In this document: positions 1 through 11,406 of the stretch, piece by piece | Layout of the letters: every line of letters begins with the position of its first letter | Numbering within the stretch: position 1 is the first letter of the stretch | From: Novosphingobium capsulatum NBRC 12533 | Lineage (GTDB): Bacteria > Pseudomonadota > Alphaproteobacteria > Sphingomonadales > Sphingomonadaceae | Direction: 5' to 3' | Assembly: GCF_001598375.1 (NCBI RefSeq) | Contig: NZ_BCYV01000005.1 | Coordinates: 248,001 to 312,000, forward strand | DNA length: 64,000 nucleotides | The notes under the pieces: generated by a model | What the model saw: the letters and a program-made list of their open reading frames with translations, nothing else | Database searches by the model: none | Told to the model about the DNA's origin: nothing | Program-made: the position numbers and the translations under genes

Positions 1-2
1 AC

Positions 3-1769
3 ACCGTCGTTGTCGGCGCGGGCGGTTCGGGCCTGCGCGCCACGATGGGTTCGGCCCAGGCCGGTCTGCGCACCGCGTGCATCACCAAGGTGTTCCCCAC
101 CCGCTCGCACACCGTGGCGGCGCAGGGTGGTATCGCGGCTTCGCTGCAGAACAACACGCCCGATCACTGGACCTGGCACATGTACGACACCGTCAAGGGG
201 TCTGACTGGCTGGGCGACCAGGACGCGATCGAATACATGGTGCGTGAAGCCCCGGCTGCGGTTTACGAACTGGAGCACGCTGGCGTGCCGTTCAGCCGCA
301 ACGCCGATGGCACGATCTATCAGCGCCCGTTCGGCGGCCACATGCAGAACATGGGCGAAGGCCCGCCGGTGCAGCGCACCTGCGCCGCCGCCGACCGCAC
401 CGGCCACGCCATGCTTCACGCGCTCTATCAGCAGAGCCTGAAGTATGATGCCGACTTCTTCATCGAATACTTCGCCATCGACCTGATCATGGAAAACGGC
501 GAATGCCGTGGCGTGATCGCGCTGTGCATGGACGATGGCTCGATCCACCGCTTCCGTGGCCACGCCGTGGTGCTGGCCACCGGCGGCTATGGCCGCTGCT
601 ATTTCACCGCGACGTCGGCCCACACCTGCACCGGCGACGGTGGCGGCATGGTGCTGCGCGCTGGCCTGCCGCTGCAGGACATGGAATTCGTGCAGTTCCA
701 CCCGACTGGCATCTATGGTGCGGGCGTGCTGATCACCGAAGGCGCGCGCGGGGAAGGTGGCTATCTCACCAACTCCGAAGGCGAGCGTTTCATGGAACGC
801 TATGCCCCTTCGGCCAAGGATCTGGCGAGCCGCGACGTGGTGTCGCGCTCCATGGCGCTGGAAATCCGCGAAGGCCGCGGCGTGGGCCCGCACAAGGACC
901 ACATCTACCTGCACCTTGACCACATCGATGCCAAGGTGCTGGCCGAGCGCCTGCCGGGGATCACCGAAAGCGGCAAGATCTTTGCCGGCGTCGACCTGAC
1001 GCGCCAGCCGTTGCCGGTGGTGCCGACTGTGCACTACAACATGGGTGGCATCCCCACCAACTATCACGGCGAAGTGATGACCATCGGCGCCGATGGCAAT
1101 CCCGAAACCGTGGTGCCGGGCCTGTTCGCCGTGGGCGAAGCGGCCTGCGTTTCGGTGCACGGCGCCAACCGCCTGGGCTCAAACTCGCTGATCGACCTTG
1201 TCGTGTTCGGCCGCGCCACCGGCCTGCGCCTCAAGGAACTGATCAAGCCGGGTACGGCGCACCAGTCGCTGCCCAAGGACAGCGCGGACCTGGCGCTGTC
1301 GCGCCTGGATCACTTCCGCAATGCCAAGGGCGGTTCGCCCACCGCCAAGATCCGCACCGAGATGCAGCGCGCGATGAGCCAGCACGCGGCGGTGTTCCGC
1401 ACCGACGAGCTGATGGCTGAAGGCAAGCACAAGCTGGCCGAAATCTATGCCTCGATGCAGGATATCGGCGTGTCGGACCGCTCGCTGATCTGGAACTCTG
1501 ACCTGGTGGAAACGCTGGAACTGGACAACCTGATCAGCCAGGCTTCGGTGACGATGCATTCGGCCTACAACCGCAAGGAAAGCCGCGGCGCCCACGCGCA
1601 CGAGGATTTCCCCAACCGCGACGATGCCAACTGGATGAAGCACACCGTGGGCTGGTTCGACGGCTGGGGCGGCAAGAGCGGCGACATCAAGCTCGATTAC
1701 CGCCCGGTGCACGAATACACGCTCACCGACGATGTGCAGTACATCAAGCCCAAGGCGCGCGTCTATTGA
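3..1769 (+). CDS. sdhA: Succinate dehydrogenase flavoprotein subunit, 5' end missing
   Basis: SdhA oxidises succinate to fumarate in complex II at the inner face of the cytoplasmic membrane, passing electrons through FAD to the iron-sulfur subunit. The frame is open to the window edge; the first visible residues hold the FAD-binding loop GAGGSG, followed by SHTVAAQGG, where the His binds FAD covalently in this family. HPTGI and TEGARGEGG (substrate and FAD contacts) follow, and the protein ends in the usual [13 protein letters not shown] type of tail. About 589 residues are visible against about 600 for the family, so only a short N-terminus is lost. A strong terminator begins 28 bases after the stop, so sdhB is not directly downstream as it is in the common sdhCDAB order. 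Identity is very secure. Confidence 0.97.
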   Translation, partial: TVVVGAGGSGLRATMGSAQAGLRTACITKVFPTRSHTVAAQGGIAASLQNNTPDHWTWHMYDTVKGSDWLGDQDAIEYMVREAPAAVYELEHAGVPFSRNADGTIYQRPFGGHMQNMGEGPPVQRTCAAADRTGHAMLHALYQQSLKYDADFFIEYFAIDLIMENGECRGVIALCMDDGSIHRFRGHAVVLATGGYGRCYFTATSAHTCTGDGGGMVLRAGLPLQDMEFVQFHPTGIYGAGVLITEGARGEGGYLTNSEGERFMERYAPSAKDLASRDVVSRSMALEIREGRGVGPHKDHIYLHLDHIDAKVLAERLPGITESGKIFAGVDLTRQPLPVVPTVHYNMGGIPTNYHGEVMTIGADGNPETVVPGLFAVGEAACVSVHGANRLGSNSLIDLVVFGRATGLRLKELIKPGTAHQSLPKDSADLALSRLDHFRNAKGGSPTAKIRTEMQRAMSQHAAVFRTDELMAEGKHKLAEIYASMQDIGVSDRSLIWNSDLVETLELDNLISQASVTMHSAYNRKESRGAHAHEDFPNRDDANWMKHTVGWFDGWGGKSGDIKLDYRPVHEYTLTDDVQYIKPKARVY

Positions 1770-1796
1770 TCCGCGCCTGACGGCAAGAGACCAAGG

Positions 1797-1830
1797 AAAG
1801 GCCGGGGTTGGCAAGACCCCGGCCTTTTTC
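1797..1830 (+). terminator. Rho-independent terminator after sdhA
   Basis: An 11-bp GC-rich stem (1798-1808 with 1816-1825/6) with a short loop is followed by a run of T. It closes the sdh transcript before the RTX gene. Confidence 0.85.
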
Positions 1831-1920
1831 GTTGATCCGAACTGGGGCTTGTTTCCATGGGTGGAAGCCATGCGTTGCAATAGGTTGTGAACCATCGCGC
1901 TCTCGTTGGCCGGAGCGGAG

Positions 1921-4044
1921 ATGGGAGATATCATGACCTATTATCGGGATGGAGCGGAAGTAACGCTGGACCAGACGCAGGCGCAAAGGCGTTCTCCCTT
2001 CGCGACGTTCCTGGCCAACGGCAACATCCTGGTCATGAACGAGGACACCGCGCATCCCAATTCGGGTGACTATATCTATTCCGTATTCACGGCCGATGGC
2101 GTGGCCAGCGGGGTAACTGCCACGGTGCGCGACTATGAGGTTTTTACGCTCGCCAACGGCAATGCGATCACTGTCAAGGAGGCCGAGGGCGCCGGTAGCC
2201 CTGTCACCCTGTCGCTGTTGGACACCGATCCGCGCGATGGCACGATCAGCGGGACGATCACGGTGCCGGCGCCGTCCCCCTCGGCCACGTACACCGGCAC
2301 CTCGGTGCTGGCGCTGAAGGGCGCGGATCTGGGCAAAGTGGCCGTCGTCAGCAACGTCGATTTCGGGGGGAGTGCGGCGCGGGCGGTGGTCAACATCGTT
2401 GACCTGGCAACGATGAGCGTCCTTGCGCGCTTCACGGCCTCCTCCTCGGATCGGGATTTGCCGCCCAGCGTGACGCAGTTGGCCGATGGTGCACTGCTTA
2501 CGCTGGCGCTGGACAATGGGGTGTCGAGCGGCAACGTCGGCTACACCTATGCGATCCACGCTGTAGACGGCACCGAGATCAAGGCGGCGACGCTGCTGGC
2601 GCTGCCGACGCGCGATGGCAATGCAGTGGAAGTGCAGATGGTCGCGCTTGCGACGGGTGGCTTTGCCATGACCTGGGCCGAAAACCATTCCAGTGGCGGT
2701 TTCGTGTCGCTGGGGGCGCTGCATATGCAGGTGTTCGACAGCAGCGGTGCCGTGGTGCAGGCCGATACGATCGTCAGCGAGGATGGTCCGCGCTTCGTCG
2801 GCTCAACCGACGTGGTTGCCCTGGCGAATGGCGGTTTCGCGATCGCCTGGGCCAGCGCTAACCCGGCGGGCGGCGCGAACGGCGCCAGCGAGATTGCGTT
2901 GCGGACCTATGATCATTCCGGCGGCGAAATCGGCCAGGAGCAGATCGTCAACACCACCACGGCGGGAACCCAGGATGCCGCGCAACTTGTGGCGCTGGCC
3001 GATGGTGGTTTTGCCGTGCTGTGGCGCGACGGCAACGGCACCTTGCACTCGCAGGCCTACACCGATCACCACGGGCAAACGGTGGAAGGCACGGCGGCGG
3101 CTGATAAACTGGTCGGCACCGATAAGGACGATCTGTTTCTCGGCCATGGCGGCAACGACAGGTTTGCGGGCGGCGCGGGGAACGACACGATCAGCTTTGC
3201 CGATGCGCAGCAGGGCATCTACCTGACGCTGGCGACGACCAAGCCGGTCGACACGATCGGGGCGGGAACGGTGCAGATCAAGAGCATCGAAAACGCCATC
3301 GGCTCGCAATTCGATGACGTGATCCTGGGCAACAAGGATGCTAACCGCCTGGAAGGCGGCGCGGGCAATGATCGCTTGAAGGGCGGGGCGGGGGATGACC
3401 ACCTGCTCGGCGGCGCCGGCAACGACGCGCTGTTTGGCCAGGCTGGGGCCGACTGCATGGAGGGCGGCACCGGGAACGACGTCTATTATGTCGATGATGC
3501 CGGCGACCGGGTGGTGGAACGCGGCGATGATGCCGGGATCGACAAGGTCTTCTCCACCATCAGCTATCGTCTCGATGCCAACGTGGAACGGCTCACGCTG
3601 GTGAGCGGCGCGGGCAACATCAATGGTGCCGGCAACAACGCCAACAACACGATCGTGGGGAACGAGGGTGACAACGTGTTGAGTGGGGGCGGCGGCATAG
3701 ACAGCCTGACCGGCGGGGCGGGGCACGATACCTTCGTGTTCGACACCAGCCCCTTGGCTGTCGGGCGCACCGTGATCCGCGATTTTGTGAGCGGCGAGGA
3801 CAAGATTGCCCTATCACTCGATGCGTTTGGCGCAGGTTTCTATGCACAGCCGCCCGGCGCCATTGCCGACACCGAATTCGGCTATGGAACGCGTGCGACC
3901 ACAGCCGAACAAAGCCTGATCTATGACCAGGCCAGCGGAAACCTCTATTACGACGTGGATGGTACCGGGCCGGAGAAGGCGGTGCGCATCGGGGTGTTGA
4001 TGGGCGCGCCCGATCTGCACCTTGCCGATATCATACTGGTCTAA
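1921..4044 (+). CDS. RTX-type calcium-binding secreted protein
   Basis: About 707 residues with no classical signal peptide, typical of type I secretion substrates. Residues about 90-390 carry a repeated short motif of the form LA(N/D)GGF(A)xxW (LATGGFAMTW, LANGGFAIAW, LADGGFAVLW), spaced about 55-70 residues, suggesting a beta-propeller-like or beta-sandwich array. RTX nonapeptides (GGxGNDxLx) follow in three blocks, near residues 408-420, 479-520 and 580-603; they bind calcium in this family. The last 100 residues (DTFVFD..., IRDFVSGEDKIAL) match the C-terminal module of serralysin-like RTX proteins that carries the secretion signal. No type I transporter genes lie nearby. Start: ATG 1921 has GGAG five bases upstream; TTG 1906 and ATG 1933 are alternatives. 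The adhesive, enzymatic or other role is not visible. Confidence 0.85.
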   Translation: MGDIMTYYRDGAEVTLDQTQAQRRSPFATFLANGNILVMNEDTAHPNSGDYIYSVFTADGVASGVTATVRDYEVFTLANGNAITVKEAEGAGSPVTLSLLDTDPRDGTISGTITVPAPSPSATYTGTSVLALKGADLGKVAVVSNVDFGGSAARAVVNIVDLATMSVLARFTASSSDRDLPPSVTQLADGALLTLALDNGVSSGNVGYTYAIHAVDGTEIKAATLLALPTRDGNAVEVQMVALATGGFAMTWAENHSSGGFVSLGALHMQVFDSSGAVVQADTIVSEDGPRFVGSTDVVALANGGFAIAWASANPAGGANGASEIALRTYDHSGGEIGQEQIVNTTTAGTQDAAQLVALADGGFAVLWRDGNGTLHSQAYTDHHGQTVEGTAAADKLVGTDKDDLFLGHGGNDRFAGGAGNDTISFADAQQGIYLTLATTKPVDTIGAGTVQIKSIENAIGSQFDDVILGNKDANRLEGGAGNDRLKGGAGDDHLLGGAGNDALFGQAGADCMEGGTGNDVYYVDDAGDRVVERGDDAGIDKVFSTISYRLDANVERLTLVSGAGNINGAGNNANNTIVGNEGDNVLSGGGGIDSLTGGAGHDTFVFDTSPLAVGRTVIRDFVSGEDKIALSLDAFGAGFYAQPPGAIADTEFGYGTRATTAEQSLIYDQASGNLYYDVDGTGPEKAVRIGVLMGAPDLHLADIILV

Positions 4045-4048
4045 GTGA

Positions 4049-4099
4049 CCTATCCCCGGCACCTGCACCGCATGACAGCGGGCGGGCGCCGGGGATAGG
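4049..4099. terminator. Hairpin between convergent genes
   Basis: Twelve-base arms (4049-4060 and 4088-4099) are perfect inverted repeats centred between the converging RTX gene and the next minus-strand gene. There is no clear T-run on either side, so termination is inferred from position and stem strength. Confidence 0.5.
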
Positions 4100-4107
4100 G
4101 TGAAGGA

Positions 4108-4713
4108 TCAGCGGTTGCGCTTTTCCTGCTTGGCCTGTTCCTTGGCCGCATCGGCAGCGGCGGCCTCACGCGCGCGGTTGGCCGCGACGGCGCTGGCATC
4201 ACGCGCAGTGGCGCCACGCGCCGGATAGGGACAGCCGCGCGACTGGCCAACGCCTTTGAGGAACGAACGGCGGGCCGTGCCGGCGAACAGGGCCACCTGC
4301 CAACGGCGCTGTGCTTCGTTCGCGCCAGAGATTTCGCGGATGATGCCGCCGAACGGGATAAGCGAGCCGACGATCGACTTGGCGGTGTTGCCCACCTTGA
4401 GGCCGCCCTTGGTGTAATCGGCAATATCGATGTCATCGCCGAGCACGGCATCGAGCCGGCGGATTTCGGACGAGATCGCCGGGCAGCTGCGCAAGCCAGC
4501 CAGCGTATAGGGCGTTTCCTGGGCGCGCTGCAGGATCGGCGGAATATCTTCCTTCTTGAGGTTCACCGTTTCGAGCGGCGTGGCGACGACATCGCCGACC
4601 TTGGCATCCTTGGGAGCCACGGCAGTCTGCGCGTGGGCGGCGAGGCTGCCAAGCGCGAGCGGGAGCATCGCGCCGAGCAGGGCGGCGCGGGCGGCATTTC
4701 GGTGTGCGAACAT
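4108..4713 (-). CDS. Exported protein of unknown function
   Basis: I do not recognise a family. The 201-residue product starts with a signal peptide (MFAHRNAARAALLGAMLPLALG, cleavage likely after AHA near residue 28). The mature part contains a conserved-looking core with DDIDIADYTKGG and SLIPFGGIIREISGANEAQ, two cysteines (in LRSCPAIS and RGCPYPAR), and an Ala/Lys/Glu/Arg-rich tail that is probably helical and charged. Start chosen at ATG 4713 because it begins the signal peptide and has GGGGAG about 11 bases upstream; the frame is open 13 codons further. It lies 69 bases before the zinc metallopeptidase gene on the same strand and could be transcribed with it. Coding is supported by the signal peptide and composition. 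Confidence 0.75.
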   Translation of the reverse strand: MFAHRNAARAALLGAMLPLALGSLAAHAQTAVAPKDAKVGDVVATPLETVNLKKEDIPPILQRAQETPYTLAGLRSCPAISSEIRRLDAVLGDDIDIADYTKGGLKVGNTAKSIVGSLIPFGGIIREISGANEAQRRWQVALFAGTARRSFLKGVGQSRGCPYPARGATARDASAVAANRAREAAAADAAKEQAKQEKRNR

Positions 4714-4781
4714 AATCGGTAAAACTCCCCGGTTTCCCGCATTACGCTGCAAACCGGCCTAGGTTCCACACGATCTGCCGA

Positions 4782-5690
4782 TCACACCGCGCCCGGCGCA
4801 AAGGTGTTGCACTGCGCAGGGTTGCCGCTGTCGAGGCCCTTGCGCAGCCAGGCCATGCGCTGTTCAGAGCTGCCGTGGGTAAACGCCGCCTCGACCGGGG
4901 TGCGGCCGGCGGCTTTCATCAGCGTGTCATCGCCGATCTGGTGCGCGGCGCGCATGCCTTCCTCGACATCGCCGGGTTCGATCCGTGCGCGGTTCTGCGC
5001 GGCCCACACCCCCGCGTAGCAATCGGCCTGGAGTTCGAGGCGCACCGACAGGGCGTTGGCCGCATCGGGATTGGCGCGCTGCGCCTGTGTTACCTTGTCT
5101 GACGTGCCGACCAGCTTCTGGATATGGTGGCCATATTCATGGGCCATGACATAGACCCGCGCGAAATCACCCCCTGCGCCGAGCTTCTTGTCCAGCTCGG
5201 TATAGAAATCGGTGTCGATGTAGATGCCCTGGTCACTGGGGCAATAGAACGGCCCCATCGCGCTTTGCGCCGCGCCGCAGCCGGACGAACCCTGGCTGGA
5301 ATAGAACACCAGCTTGGGTGCGCGAAACGCGATGTTCTCGCTGGCCAGCAAAGGCTTCCAGGTCTTGTTGAGCGAGGACAGCGCATTGCAGCTTTCATGG
5401 CTGAACGCGTTGACGTCACACGCCTGGGCCAGGGTTTCCCCGCCGGGCTGGCCCACCTCCTGCGATGGCGTTTCGCCCACGGGACCGGCCAACTGGCGAG
5501 GCAATCCGCCAAACAGCAGCGACGCGCCGACTACGACCAAGACCCCGAGGATGCCAAAGCGTGAGCCGACCAGGCTAAGGATCAGGCCAAGCGGGAAACC
5601 GCCGCCACCGCCGCCGCCCAAAGAAAAGCCGCCGCCCCGGCCGCGCTGGTCTTCCACGTCGATGTTGTTGTCGTAATCGTCGAGCCGCAT
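4782..5690 (-). CDS. Membrane-anchored neutral zinc metallopeptidase (YpfJ family)
   Basis: About 302 residues. A polar N-terminus (MRLDDYDNNIDVED) and a glycine-rich linker precede one hydrophobic segment (residues about 33-62), so the catalytic part should face the periplasm. The zinc-binding HExxH-type motif appears as AHEYGHH near residue 181, with a downstream LELQADCYAGVWA segment typical of this family; C-terminal residues include GSSEQRMAWLRKG. The family is a conserved but poorly characterised putative metalloprotease; cellular substrates are not known to me. Start ATG 5690 fits the family N-terminus; the longer frame upstream encodes unrelated Arg-rich sequence. Confidence 0.88.
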   Translation of the reverse strand: MRLDDYDNNIDVEDQRGRGGGFSLGGGGGGGFPLGLILSLVGSRFGILGVLVVVGASLLFGGLPRQLAGPVGETPSQEVGQPGGETLAQACDVNAFSHESCNALSSLNKTWKPLLASENIAFRAPKLVFYSSQGSSGCGAAQSAMGPFYCPSDQGIYIDTDFYTELDKKLGAGGDFARVYVMAHEYGHHIQKLVGTSDKVTQAQRANPDAANALSVRLELQADCYAGVWAAQNRARIEPGDVEEGMRAAHQIGDDTLMKAAGRTPVEAAFTHGSSEQRMAWLRKGLDSGNPAQCNTFAPGAV

Positions 5691-5889
5691 CGCTTGCCTG
5701 TTGTCTGTGTGCCGTACGTGCCACGGCCTATAGCGTAAATGGCAAGCCGTGGCGCGCGACAATGTTCCGCGTCATGCGCCAGGAATTTCGCGCCCAGGCT
5801 CGATTCACCGTGCTTTACAGTTTGGGAACTTGCGCGTCTTGGCGGGTTTTGTCAGCAATGAGCCTGCGCTGAAGCGTTTGGGGACATAG

Positions 5890-7491
5890 ATGAGTCGTGG
5901 CGCAAGGCTGTTGAGGGCACTGGCCCTGGTCTCGCTGGCAGCCCTGCTGCCGGCGGGCGCTACGCGTGCCGCAACCGCCCCCTTGGCGCTGCCCCTCGAG
6001 CAGCGGCTGCGTGGCCATGTCGAGACGCTGGCCAGCCCGGCCTTTGCCGGCCGCCGCCCCGGCACCGAGGGTGAAACCCAGACCTTGCGCTATCTGGTGC
6101 GGCAGTGGTTCGAAATGGGCCTGGAATCGGGCACCAACCTGCCGGGCAGCCCGTGGTTTGCGCCGGTCGAACTGGTCGCGCGCGAGCCGGTGCTGTCGCG
6201 CGCGGCCTTCATGCGCGGCCGACGGCGCCTGGCGGCTGACGAGCATGATGTCTTCGTGGTGACCTCGGGCGTGCGCAATCTGGTAGAAAGCGCGCCGGTG
6301 CTGTTTGTCGGGCATGGGGTGGTGCCATCGCGCACCGAACTGGCCGGCCGTGTTGCGCTCTTGCTGGAAAGCAAGGCCGCCGCTGGCGGCAAGCGTGGTG
6401 ACCATGACGAGCGCCACGGCGACGTGGAGGCCGGGCGCGAGGCCGTGGGCCGCCTGCTGGACGGCGGGGCCATGGCGGTGATCACGGTGCTGGATGGCAC
6501 GCGCACCCTTGATGATGTGGCAACGCGGCGGCGCAAGGCTGGCACGATGCTGGCCGGCGAGCGGCTCGACAACGAGATCGAGGCGTTTGTCACCCCCGAC
6601 ATGGCCGATCGCCTGCTGGGCGGAACCACGGCCGCGCCTGGCCAGGCGCTGGCCGCTGCCCAGGCCGAGGCAGAAAAGCCCGATTTCACGCCGCGCCTGA
6701 TCGGCACTACGGCCAGTCTGGAAGCGACCAGCACCGAAACCCGCGTGCGCACGCACAACCTGATCGGCCGCATTCCCGGGCGCGATCCCGCTGCCGGCGC
6801 CGTGCTGCTGGTGGCGCATTGGGACCATTTCGGGGTCTGCACGGCGGCCGGGGCGATCTGTCCGGGCGCGGTGGACAATGCCAGCGGTGTGGCGGTGATT
6901 ACCGAAGTGGCGCGGCAGATCTTGGCAGGCATGCCGCAGCGCATGCCCGATCGCGATATCTATGTTCTGGCCACCACCGGCGAGGAAATGGGCCTGCTTG
7001 GCGCCCTGGCCTTTGCCGAAAATCCGCCGCTGCCGCTGGGGCGGATCGTGGCGGCGTTCAACGTCGACAGCACCGGCCTGGTGCCGGCGGGCGGGCAGGT
7101 GGCGATCGTGGGACGGGGCATGACCCCGCTGGATGATACCGTGGCGCGGGTGCTGGGGCGGATGCGGCGCAAGCTGGTCGATGGCCGGGCGGCCAATGCC
7201 TATGTGCGCCGGCAGGATAGCTGGGTGCTGATGCAGCATGATGTGCCCGCGATCATGGTCAGCACCAGCTATGCCGACGAGGCCCCATTGGACCGGTTCA
7301 TGACCGGCGCCTATCACACCCCGGCCGATACGCCGGACCATGTGAACTATGCCGGCATGGCCGATGACGTGCAGATCAATACCGAGCTGGTGCGCGAATT
7401 TGCCGATGCCCGCCGCTATGCCACAGGGGGCGTGACACCCCCGGCGACGGCGCCCGCGCCGGGGCCGACAAATAGCGCCCGAACCCCCTAG
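5890..7491 (+). CDS. M28-family zinc aminopeptidase, exported
   Basis: A 533-residue secreted peptidase. Signal peptide at residues 1-27 (LLRALALVSLAALLPAGATRA). The M28 domain in the second half shows all expected metal ligands: HWDHFG, GAVDNASG, TTGEEMG, NVDSTG and YHTPADTPDHV. A PA-like inserted region lies between residues about 120 and 270. These enzymes use two zinc ions to release N-terminal residues from peptides, here probably in the periplasm. The C-terminus ends in a Pro/Ala-rich stretch. It is followed 66 bases later by guaB, with no evident functional link. Start ATG at 5890 places the signal peptide at the N-terminus. Confidence 0.9.
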   Translation: MSRGARLLRALALVSLAALLPAGATRAATAPLALPLEQRLRGHVETLASPAFAGRRPGTEGETQTLRYLVRQWFEMGLESGTNLPGSPWFAPVELVAREPVLSRAAFMRGRRRLAADEHDVFVVTSGVRNLVESAPVLFVGHGVVPSRTELAGRVALLLESKAAAGGKRGDHDERHGDVEAGREAVGRLLDGGAMAVITVLDGTRTLDDVATRRRKAGTMLAGERLDNEIEAFVTPDMADRLLGGTTAAPGQALAAAQAEAEKPDFTPRLIGTTASLEATSTETRVRTHNLIGRIPGRDPAAGAVLLVAHWDHFGVCTAAGAICPGAVDNASGVAVITEVARQILAGMPQRMPDRDIYVLATTGEEMGLLGALAFAENPPLPLGRIVAAFNVDSTGLVPAGGQVAIVGRGMTPLDDTVARVLGRMRRKLVDGRAANAYVRRQDSWVLMQHDVPAIMVSTSYADEAPLDRFMTGAYHTPADTPDHVNYAGMADDVQINTELVREFADARRYATGGVTPPATAPAPGPTNSARTP

Positions 7492-10193
<2,702 letters not shown>

Positions 10194-10258
10194 TAGACCC
10201 ATCGGCCATGAGGGTGGTCTATCGCCGCGGTGAGCAGTCCCGGCTGAAGGAGTTCTTG

Positions 10259-10765
10259 ATGCGTTACACGCCAGCGGCCCTTGCGCTGTCCCTGCTTGTG
10301 GCCGTGACCGGCAGCATGGGCTCGGCCCACACCAGCGAACCTCTCGATCCGCGCGCGCAGGTGCTGTTTCAGGAAGGGCGCACGCTCATGGCCAAGGGCG
10401 ACATCGACGCCGCGACCGACAGCCTGGAATCGGCGCTGACCATCGATCCGGCCAATGCCAGCATCCTGGTCGCGCTGGGCGATGCCTCGCGCCAGGCCGG
10501 GCTTCAGGGCAAGGCGATCCACTATTACCGCGACGTGCTGGACCGCGAGCCCAACAATCTCGCCGCGATTGCGGGCGAGGGTGCGGCGCTTGCCGAAAAG
10601 GGCGCCATCGACAAGGCCAAGGCCACGCTCACCCGGCTGGAAGGCCTGTGCGGCAAGGCCTGCCCGGAAACGGCCGTGGTGAGCAAGGCGCTTGCCGCTG
10701 GCCCCAAGCCGCAGGTGGCGGCAGCTGAGCCGGTTGCGACGAAGGACCCGGTTCAGGCGAATTGA
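10259..10765 (+). CDS. Exported TPR-repeat protein
   Basis: A 168-residue protein with a signal peptide (MRYTPAALALSLLVAVTGS, residues 1-22). Residues about 35-125 contain at least two tetratricopeptide units (QVLFQEGRTLMAKGDIDAA, ALGDASRQAGLQGKAIHYY and EGAALAEKGAIDKAKATL). Such proteins act as periplasmic protein-interaction modules; no partner can be named. Two cysteines (LCGKAC) near residue 128 could form a disulfide. Start ATG 10259 is preceded by AAGGAG at proper spacing. It is followed by a palindromic repeat element and the converging rppH. Confidence 0.8.
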   Translation: MRYTPAALALSLLVAVTGSMGSAHTSEPLDPRAQVLFQEGRTLMAKGDIDAATDSLESALTIDPANASILVALGDASRQAGLQGKAIHYYRDVLDREPNNLAAIAGEGAALAEKGAIDKAKATLTRLEGLCGKACPETAVVSKALAAGPKPQVAAAEPVATKDPVQAN

Positions 10766-10791
10766 TTTTGCGGGGGACGTGTTAGGCTTCG

Positions 10792-10880
10792 CACCACCCC
10801 CCGACCCCCTCCTCTGAAGAGGAGGGGGAGCAGAGGCTTAAGCCCCATCCTCTTTAGAGGAGGGGGTTTGGGGGTGGTGG
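10792..10880. repeat. Palindromic intergenic repeat, copy 1 (three-way-junction type)
   Basis: The ends CACCACCCCC and GGGGGTGGTG pair as an outer stem. Inside are two further hairpins built on CCCCTCCTCT/AGAGGAGGGG, separated by about 12 bases. The same layout recurs at 29809-29910 and 46000-46092, with a degenerate half at 54838-54886. This copy lies between converging genes. Confidence 0.85.
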
Positions 10881-10900
10881 AAACATGGCGCTGAAAAAAT

Positions 10901-11389
10901 TCAGATCAGCGCGCGGAATTCTTCCACGACCTGGCGATAGACGCGCCGCTTGAACGGCACGATCAGATCGGGCAACTGCTCGGGATCGACCCACTTCCAT
11001 TCGCAGAATTCGGCAGGATCGTGGGCGTCGAGCACCACGTCGCTGTCTTGGCCGTTGAAGCGCAGCAGCAGCCATGCCTGGCGCTGGCCGCGATATTGGC
11101 CGCCCCACAGCTTGCCCAGCAATTCGGGCGGAAGATCATAGAAATGTTCTTCGCGGCTCTGCGCCAGCACGGTGACATGCTCGCTCGTCAGGCCGGTTTC
11201 CTCGTGCAGTTCGCGCATCGCGGCGGGGACCAGTTCCTCGCCGTCGTCGATGCCGCCCTGTGGCATCTGCCAGGCGTCACCTTCCTTGTTGTCGATACGC
11301 TTGCCGACAAAGACGCGGCCTTGGGGATTGACGATCATCAGCCCCACGCAGGGGCGATAGGGAAGAGCGGCAAAGGGGTCCGCACTCAT
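10901..11389 (-). CDS. rppH: RNA pyrophosphohydrolase (Nudix)
   Basis: Converts 5'-triphosphate RNA ends to monophosphates, triggering mRNA decay; the family also hydrolyses dinucleoside polyphosphates. The 162-residue size is normal. N-terminal YRPCVGLMIVNPQGRVFVG and GDAWQMPQGG are typical of RppH, and the Nudix box G-x5-E-x7-REL-x-EE-x-GL is complete (residues about 40-62). Start ATG 11389 (MSADPF) is preferred over TTG 11410. The gene starts 15-18 bases after the end of the esterase gene upstream on the same strand, so the two may be co-transcribed. Confidence 0.93.
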   Translation of the reverse strand: MSADPFAALPYRPCVGLMIVNPQGRVFVGKRIDNKEGDAWQMPQGGIDDGEELVPAAMRELHEETGLTSEHVTVLAQSREEHFYDLPPELLGKLWGGQYRGQRQAWLLLRFNGQDSDVVLDAHDPAEFCEWKWVDPEQLPDLIVPFKRRVYRQVVEEFRALI

Positions 11390-11406
11390 GGATAGGTGGT
11401 CCTCGT

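Noticed and set aside
5815..7341. 508-codon minus-strand frame opposite the M28 peptidase
   Set aside because: Shadow composition (His/Arg/Gln-rich), no start signal, and the opposite strand encodes a complete metallopeptidase.
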